Assembly (NCBI GenBank): GCA_964388085.1
Contig: CAYLZW010000106.1
Coordinates: forward strand, 1 to 17,616
DNA length: 17,616 bases
Direction of reading: 5' to 3'
Source of the DNA: CAYLZW01 sp964388085
Lineage (GTDB): Bacteria > Myxococcota > UBA727 > CAYLZW01
Part shown: positions 13,378-17,616 of the stretch, one piece after another
Layout: each line of letters begins with the position of its first letter
Numbering within the stretch: the stretch's first letter is position 1
Notes under the pieces: model-generated
What the model was told of the DNA's origin: nothing
The model's database searches: none
What the model saw: only the letters and a program-made list of their open reading frames with translations
Made by a program: the position numbers and the translations under genes

Positions 13378-15098
13378 CCGAGGTGCTTGCTTCCGGCCCG
13401 CGCGGGTACGCGATCGTCGGCGCCGCGCTGCTCAGCGTCGTCCTCCCCTTGGGCTGCCTCGAGGCCATGCCGACCTTCGGCGCGGCCTGCGCCAGCCACG
13501 AAGACTGCGACGCGCTCGGCGTCTGCTTCGACGGCGCGTGCGTGCCGAGGGACTTCCCCGGGCTCGAGCTCGGTGATGACGACGGCGGCCCCACGCTTGA
13601 CGCGGGCGGGGACGACGACGCGGGGCCGCTCGACGCCGGCTTCGACGCGGGGCCGCTCGACGCCGGCTTCGACGCGGGACCCATCGACGCCGGTGACGAC
13701 GACGCCGGCGTGAGCGAAGACGCGGGAGCGAACGACGCCGGCGACGACGACGCGGGGCCGCTCGACGCCGGCTTCGACGCGGGACCTCAGCCGGTGTGCG
13801 GCGACAACGTCGTCGAGGGCGACGAGCAATGCGATTGGGGCGACGGCCGCAACGGTGTCGGCGAGACCCCCTGCACCGGCGCGTGCACGTTCGACCTCTC
13901 GTCGCCGCGACGGGTGAACCTCGATCCCCTCGGCGGTCAGCAGAGCGGCCAGGTCTCCGGCTACGCGCAGATCTCGGCCGACGGACGCCACGTCGCCTAC
14001 ATGAGCGACTCGCTCGACGTGAGCAACGCGGCCACCGAGGGGCGCGATCCCATCGTCCGCGTGGTGTTGCTCGACCTCACGACCGGCAGCACCGTCATCG
14101 TCAACGAGGGGGCCAACGCCAGCGCGTCGAACCCCTCGCTGTCGGCGGACGGAGACGTCGTGGTCTTCGACTCGACCGCCACGAACCTCGGCGCCGACAC
14201 CGACACGAACGGCACCAGCGATGTGTACGCCTACCGCCGGTCGACGGGCGAGCTCTTGCTCGTCAGCAAGAGCCCCACGACGAACGCGGCGGCGAACGGC
14301 GCCTCGTTTCGCGGCAGGGTCGACGCGTCCGGCCAAACGGTCGTGTTCATGTCGAACGCCACCGATCTCGTCGCCGGGACGCCGAGCCGCTTCGAGGTCT
14401 TCCGGGCCGATCTCGACGCGCCGGCGGACATCGTCCACGTCAGCACCAACGAGACCGGCGGGCTCCTGAACGAGCACTCCGAGAACCCCGTCATCTCGGG
14501 CGACGGCTCCACGGTCGCGTTCTACATGTACGCCAGCGACTTCTTCGGCACGGACAACAACGGCAGCCCGGACACCGTGTTCATCGACGAGCAGCGCGGC
14601 TACGCCAGCCGGCCCCCGGCAGGCGGCGAGGCCGACGGCGCGTCCTATGTCGAGAGCATCTCGCACGACGGCGGCCTCATCGCGCTGCGCACGACGGCGG
14701 CGAACCTCTCGGGAGGCAGCTTTCAGCAGTCCGTCTTGTTCGAGAAGGCGACCGGCCAGATCCACCGCATCGCGTGGAGCGCCGGACAGGCGCCGAACGC
14801 GGTCAGCACCGGCGCGTTCGTGTCGGGCGACGGCCGCTACGTGGCGTTCAACAGCGGCGCGACGAACCTGGTGACGGACGACAGCAGCGTCATCGATGTC
14901 TATGTCCGCCGGGTAGAGGGCTTCTCGACCAGCGGTCTGCCGACGCGGGTGACGGCGTACAACGACGGCGCGGGTGTTCCCGTGATGCCATACGACGGCG
15001 CCGTCATCCTGTTCACCTCGAAGGCGTCGAATATCGTGCCGAACGACACCAACGGCTACCACGACATCTTTCTGGTGCGGAATCCGCTCTATCCCTGA
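13374..15098 (+). CDS. Lipoprotein with DAG-repeat linker, Cys-rich repeat and seven-unit PD40-type beta-propeller
   Basis: The product is 574 aa. ATG 13374 has GGAGGG three bases upstream and overlaps the previous stop. The signal GYAIVGAALLSVVLPLGC gives a lipid-bearing Cys28. Residues 39-56 carry a compact Cys cluster (C39, C45, C51, C56). Residues 75-138 are an acidic, flexible linker of Asp-Ala-Gly units. Residues 142-171 (CGDNVVEGDEQCD, then CTGAC) match the Cys-rich repeat known from myxobacterial surface proteins. Residues 196-574 hold seven copies of a strand motif with a DG turn, near 203, 259, 319, 377, 432, 486 and 541, for example ISADGRHVAYMS and VSGDGRYVAFNS. This predicts a complete seven-bladed TolB/WD40-like propeller, probably a binding scaffold on the outer membrane or cell surface. 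No catalytic residues are evident and the partner is unknown. Confidence 0.8.
   Translation: MTEVLASGPRGYAIVGAALLSVVLPLGCLEAMPTFGAACASHEDCDALGVCFDGACVPRDFPGLELGDDDGGPTLDAGGDDDAGPLDAGFDAGPLDAGFDAGPIDAGDDDAGVSEDAGANDAGDDDAGPLDAGFDAGPQPVCGDNVVEGDEQCDWGDGRNGVGETPCTGACTFDLSSPRRVNLDPLGGQQSGQVSGYAQISADGRHVAYMSDSLDVSNAATEGRDPIVRVVLLDLTTGSTVIVNEGANASASNPSLSADGDVVVFDSTATNLGADTDTNGTSDVYAYRRSTGELLLVSKSPTTNAAANGASFRGRVDASGQTVVFMSNATDLVAGTPSRFEVFRADLDAPADIVHVSTNETGGLLNEHSENPVISGDGSTVAFYMYASDFFGTDNNGSPDTVFIDEQRGYASRPPAGGEADGASYVESISHDGGLIALRTTAANLSGGSFQQSVLFEKATGQIHRIAWSAGQAPNAVSTGAFVSGDGRYVAFNSGATNLVTDDSSVIDVYVRRVEGFSTSGLPTRVTAYNDGAGVPVMPYDGAVILFTSKASNIVPNDTNGYHDIFLVRNPLYP
13617..13775 (+). repeat. 27-base tandem and dispersed repeat encoding DAGPLDAGF
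   Basis: Three copies of a 27-base unit identical at base level start at 13617, 13644 (directly adjacent) and 13749, all in the lipoprotein frame. Between them are degenerate units such as DAGPIDAG and DDDAG. The base-level identity suggests recent duplication or slippage. Confidence 0.85.
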
Positions 15099-15137
15099 TG
15101 GGGTTCCAATCGTCACCCACGTCGGTGGCGCGCTCGC

Positions 15138-17354
15138 TCAAATCCATTTCGTCACCACCACCTCGATATCGCCCTGTCCGCGCTTGTCGAGCACCTCGAT
15201 GGCCGCGTCGCCGTCGCCCGCACGGCGCAGCAACAGATCGACGCTGGCGTCCTTCACCTTCAGATCGCGGATGCGCAGCCAGTCCATCCACGCCGGCAGG
15301 CGCGGCCGATCGAAGCGCAGGCGCCGATCACCGGCCTCGATGGCGAGCCCGAGGCACGCCTGCAGCATCATCAGCACCGCGCCGGCGGCCCACGCCTGCG
15401 GCGCGCAGGCGACAGGGTATTGCGTCGGCCCCTGGCGCGGGCGGCGCACGAAGCCGCAGAACAGCTCCGGGATGCGGTGCAGCTCGACGTTGAGGCTCAC
15501 GTCGAACAGCGAGGACAACAGCTGCAGCGCCTCCTGCTTGTAGCCGTAGCGCGCCATGCCCGCGGCGATGAGCGCGTTGTCGTGCGGCCACACCGAACCG
15601 TTGTGGTAGCTCATGGGGTTGTAGCGCGCCTCCCCCTCGGCGAGCGTGCGGATGCCCCAGCCCGAGAACAGCGACGGGCTCATCAGCGTCTCGACCGCGC
15701 GGCGCGCGTGCTCCGGGGAGGCGAGCCCGGCGAAGAGCGCGTGCCCCGCGTTCGATGCGCGCACGGCGCAGGGCCGCTTGTCCTTGTCGAGCGCGATGGC
15801 GTAGGTGCCGATCTCCTCACAGAAGAACGCTCGCTCGAAGCGATCCTTCATGTGGCGCGCCTTGCCCATGAGCTGCGAGGAGCGCATGACGTTTCCGGTC
15901 GCGGCGGCGAGGTGCGCGCCGGCCACGCGCGCGCCGAAGGCGTAGCCCTGCACCTCGCACAAGGCGACCGGCGGCTCCACCAGCCGGCCGTCGGCGTAGA
16001 AGATCGAGTCCGCGGAGTCCTTCCAGCCCTGTTGCAAGAGGCCGTGCTCGGAGCGGCGCGCGTACTCGATGAACCCGTCACCGTCGAGGTCGCCGTGCGT
16101 GTCGAGCCAGCGGAGTGCCGCGTCGAGGTTTGGCCACAGCGCGCGCACGGTGTCGATGTCGCCCGTGCGCTGCAGGTACTCGCCCGCCAGCATGACGAAC
16201 AGCGGCGTGGCGTCGACGGTGCCGTAGTAGCGCGCGAAGGCGTGCTCGTGCAGGCGCGCCATCTCCCCGCCGCGGCTCTCGTGCAGGATCTTGCCCGGCT
16301 CCGCGTCGTCGGCGTTGCTGCCCTCGGTGGCCTGCGTCGCCGCCAGCGTCTTTAGCACCCCGCGCGCGATGCTCGGATCGACCCAGAGCATCTCGAGCGC
16401 GGTGATGATGCCGTCGCGGCCGAAGATGGTGCTGTACCAGGGCACGCCGGCGTAGGGATAGGGGCCGTGCTCCGTCTGCGTCACCATCATGTACAAATCG
16501 GCGAAGCTGCGCGTCATCCAGGCGTTGAAGCGCTCGTTCGACGACGTCACCTCGCACGAGGACGAGAGCCCGCGCTGCACCACGCTCGCCGCCGCGTCGC
16601 GCGCCTCGGCGAAGCCCTTTCGCTGCGGCTTGTGCGGCAGGCTCGGCTCGTCGCTCTCGCAGGCGATGCTGATGTGCAGCGTCTCGCCCTCGCGCGGGTC
16701 GAGCTCGAGCTCGTAGCCGAGGCTGTTGCGGACGACGGTCGCGGGGGCCGGCGCGCAGGTGACGCGCGTCCGGCGCGCGACGCCGTCGAGACCGTCGTAG
16801 CGGAACAGCACGCCCGTGGGCGTCGCTTCGGGAGGCCAGCAGGTGCCGCGGCGCAGGCGGTGCATGCCGCGCACCTCGAAGATGTCCGCGAAGTCAGCCT
16901 CGAGCTCCAAGGTAAGGCGCAGCGCGACCGGGGCGACGCCGTGGTTTGTGACGCGCACGCGCTCGTAGCAGACGCCGTCGTGCAGCACCGTGGTGCGGAG
17001 CAGGTGCAGCGTGTCCGCCGTCAGGCGCACGCCGCGCTCGTCCTCGACGATGGGGTTTGTCAGGTCGACGCTCAGCGTGGAGTTGTCCTCGGTGACCGTC
17101 GAGCTCAGCAAGAGCGGTGGCCGCCCCTCGACGCTGAGGGCGAGCGCGGACAGGTGGCGCGTGCCGGAGCGATAGATGCCGTGCCCGCCGCCCTCGTCGG
17201 GCCGCGCGTCACCGCGGTGGTTGAAGACCGCGAAGGTGTCGTTGTGCTTGAGGACGCGCGTCTTCTCGGGTGTGAGCTCAGACGCCGGCAGGACCGGACA
17301 GGAAGTGACCGTCCGGCGCGTCTCGCCCTCGCTTCGCTCCGGCAAGGAGGTCAT
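15138..17354 (-). CDS. Glycogen debranching enzyme family / amylo-alpha-1,6-glucosidase-like glycoside hydrolase
   Basis: The product is 738 aa. ATG 17354 is chosen because GGAG lies seven bases upstream and no start codon occurs between the neighbour's stop and the conserved N-terminus (VLKHNDTFAVFNHRGD, 34-49). Residues 34 to about 230 are an all-beta N-terminal domain of the bacterial debranching-enzyme type (GYRSGTRHLS-like strand near 59-69). Residues 275-690 form an (alpha/alpha)6 barrel of the GH63/GH15-like kind: STIFGRDGIITALEML (308-323), QQGWKDSADSIFYADGR (441-457), CEVQGYAFGA (466-475) and YHNGSVWPHDN. Acidic residues in FGRD and GWKDS are probable parts of the sugar-binding and catalytic site. 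There is no signal peptide, so it should act in the cytosol on alpha-glucans or related oligosaccharides; the exact bond cleaved is inferred. It follows a glycosyltransferase with a 77-base overlap. Confidence 0.85.
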   Translation of the reverse strand: MTSLPERSEGETRRTVTSCPVLPASELTPEKTRVLKHNDTFAVFNHRGDARPDEGGGHGIYRSGTRHLSALALSVEGRPPLLLSSTVTEDNSTLSVDLTNPIVEDERGVRLTADTLHLLRTTVLHDGVCYERVRVTNHGVAPVALRLTLELEADFADIFEVRGMHRLRRGTCWPPEATPTGVLFRYDGLDGVARRTRVTCAPAPATVVRNSLGYELELDPREGETLHISIACESDEPSLPHKPQRKGFAEARDAAASVVQRGLSSSCEVTSSNERFNAWMTRSFADLYMMVTQTEHGPYPYAGVPWYSTIFGRDGIITALEMLWVDPSIARGVLKTLAATQATEGSNADDAEPGKILHESRGGEMARLHEHAFARYYGTVDATPLFVMLAGEYLQRTGDIDTVRALWPNLDAALRWLDTHGDLDGDGFIEYARRSEHGLLQQGWKDSADSIFYADGRLVEPPVALCEVQGYAFGARVAGAHLAAATGNVMRSSQLMGKARHMKDRFERAFFCEEIGTYAIALDKDKRPCAVRASNAGHALFAGLASPEHARRAVETLMSPSLFSGWGIRTLAEGEARYNPMSYHNGSVWPHDNALIAAGMARYGYKQEALQLLSSLFDVSLNVELHRIPELFCGFVRRPRQGPTQYPVACAPQAWAAGAVLMMLQACLGLAIEAGDRRLRFDRPRLPAWMDWLRIRDLKVKDASVDLLLRRAGDGDAAIEVLDKRGQGDIEVVVTKWI

Positions 17355-17616
17355 GTACGGGCTCCATCTGCAAAAGCGAGCGGTAGAGGCGCAAATAGTC
17401 GTCGGTCATTCGCTCCACGGTGAAGCGACGCTCGAACGCCGCCCGACAGGCGCTGCGGGAGAGCGCGTGCAGGTCGTTCACGGCGGCAACGGCGTCCTCG
17501 ATCGAGTCGACGACGCGTCCGCTCAGGCCGTCCTCGATGACCTCCGGCACCGCGCCCTGCGGCCAGGCGATGACGGGCGTGCCCGACGCGAGCGCCTCGA
17601 TCATCACGAGGCCGAA
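17278..17616 (-). CDS. Glycosyltransferase, GT4-like C-terminal part (5' cut by window edge)
   Basis: The frame is open from the window end to a stop at 17278-17280, giving 112 residues. It opens FGLVMIEALASGTPVIAW, the Glu-x7-type nucleotide-sugar-binding loop of GT4 (GT-B fold) enzymes, then GAVPEVIEDGLSGRVVDSIED, also typical. A helix with RFTVERMTDDYLRLYRSLL closes the fold. The last 30 or so residues look like an unconserved tail that overlaps the debranching-enzyme start. The donor and acceptor sugars are unknown; the pairing with a debranching-type hydrolase suggests glycan or storage-sugar metabolism. The N-terminal acceptor domain lies outside the window. Confidence 0.87.
   Translation of the reverse strand, partial: FGLVMIEALASGTPVIAWPQGAVPEVIEDGLSGRVVDSIEDAVAAVNDLHALSRSACRAAFERRFTVERMTDDYLRLYRSLLQMEPVHDLLAGAKRGRDAPDGHFLSGPAGV
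17362..17365 (-). promoter_or_regulatory. Ribosome binding site of the debranching enzyme inside the glycosyltransferase gene
   Basis: The minus strand reads GGAG seven bases before ATG 17354, within the coding sequence of the upstream gene. It supports a genuine gene overlap. Confidence 0.55.

Noticed and set aside
12990..15116. A 708-codon open frame on the minus strand, antisense to the propeller lipoprotein
   Set aside because: Its Val/Arg/Ala/Asp-rich composition and lack of domain match a mirror of the repeat-rich lipoprotein, whose signal peptide, linker and propeller motifs are clear.
15099..15137. Hairpin CCAC-GTCG-GTGG in the convergent gap after the propeller gene
   Set aside because: There are only four base pairs and no T-run, so it cannot be told from chance in GC-rich DNA.

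Overview
The window is very GC-rich bacterial DNA, densely coded, with genes on both strands. It most resembles a myxobacterium-type organism (Myxococcota). The grounds are a lipoprotein linker made of repeated Asp-Ala-Gly units next to a Cys-rich disulfide repeat of the myxobacterial type, a GufA-like ZIP transporter, an RpoH-type sigma factor with a long acidic N-terminus, and an ftsE-ftsX-envC operon. Taxonomy is inferred from protein style only. A run of 10 N at 7385-7394 shows that this is a scaffolded draft assembly. Both window ends cut through genes.

Layout. 2-697: 3' part of a zinc-type alcohol/formaldehyde dehydrogenase (+). It converges on a diverged ketopantoate-reductase-like gene (725-1501, -) across a palindrome that contains both stop codons. 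Upstream of that gene on the same strand is an FNR-type flavin reductase with a long polyproline N-terminus (1598-2872, -). Divergent from it is the compact operon xseA-xseB-ispA (3000-5780, +): both exonuclease VII subunits and a short-chain prenyl diphosphate synthase. This converges on an RpoH-like sigma factor (5806-6954, -). Divergent from the sigma gene is ftsE-ftsX-envC (7056-9911, +), a septal ABC-type regulator with its periplasmic amidase activator. ftsE is split by the assembly gap, and its two sides overlap in protein space. A ZIP metal transporter (9927-10712, -) and an SGNH-hydrolase lipoprotein (10869-12272, -) follow. Divergent from these is a translationally coupled envelope pair (12526-15098, +): a secreted CsgG/TolB-N-like protein with two membrane helices, then a lipoprotein with a DAG linker and a seven-unit beta-propeller. 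The right end (-) is a family-4-like glycosyltransferase (truncated by the window edge) whose 3' end overlaps a glycogen-debranching/GH63-like glycosidase.

How the genes work together. The clearest modules are ExoVII plus isoprenoid synthesis, FtsEX-EnvC for septal peptidoglycan splitting, an envelope/lipoprotein block, and a glycosyltransferase plus debranching-enzyme pair for alpha-glucan or maltodextrin-type carbohydrate. I saw no tRNA, rRNA, CRISPR array, insertion sequence or phage gene, and no gene-free stretch over 300 bases. The largest gap is 12273-12525. No strong sigma-70 promoter could be recognised by eye. The most notable items are the chimeric ftsE junction, the polyproline-fused reductase, and the coupled pair that splits a TolB-like architecture over two genes. 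I did not find a convincing, wholly new defence or metabolic system here.
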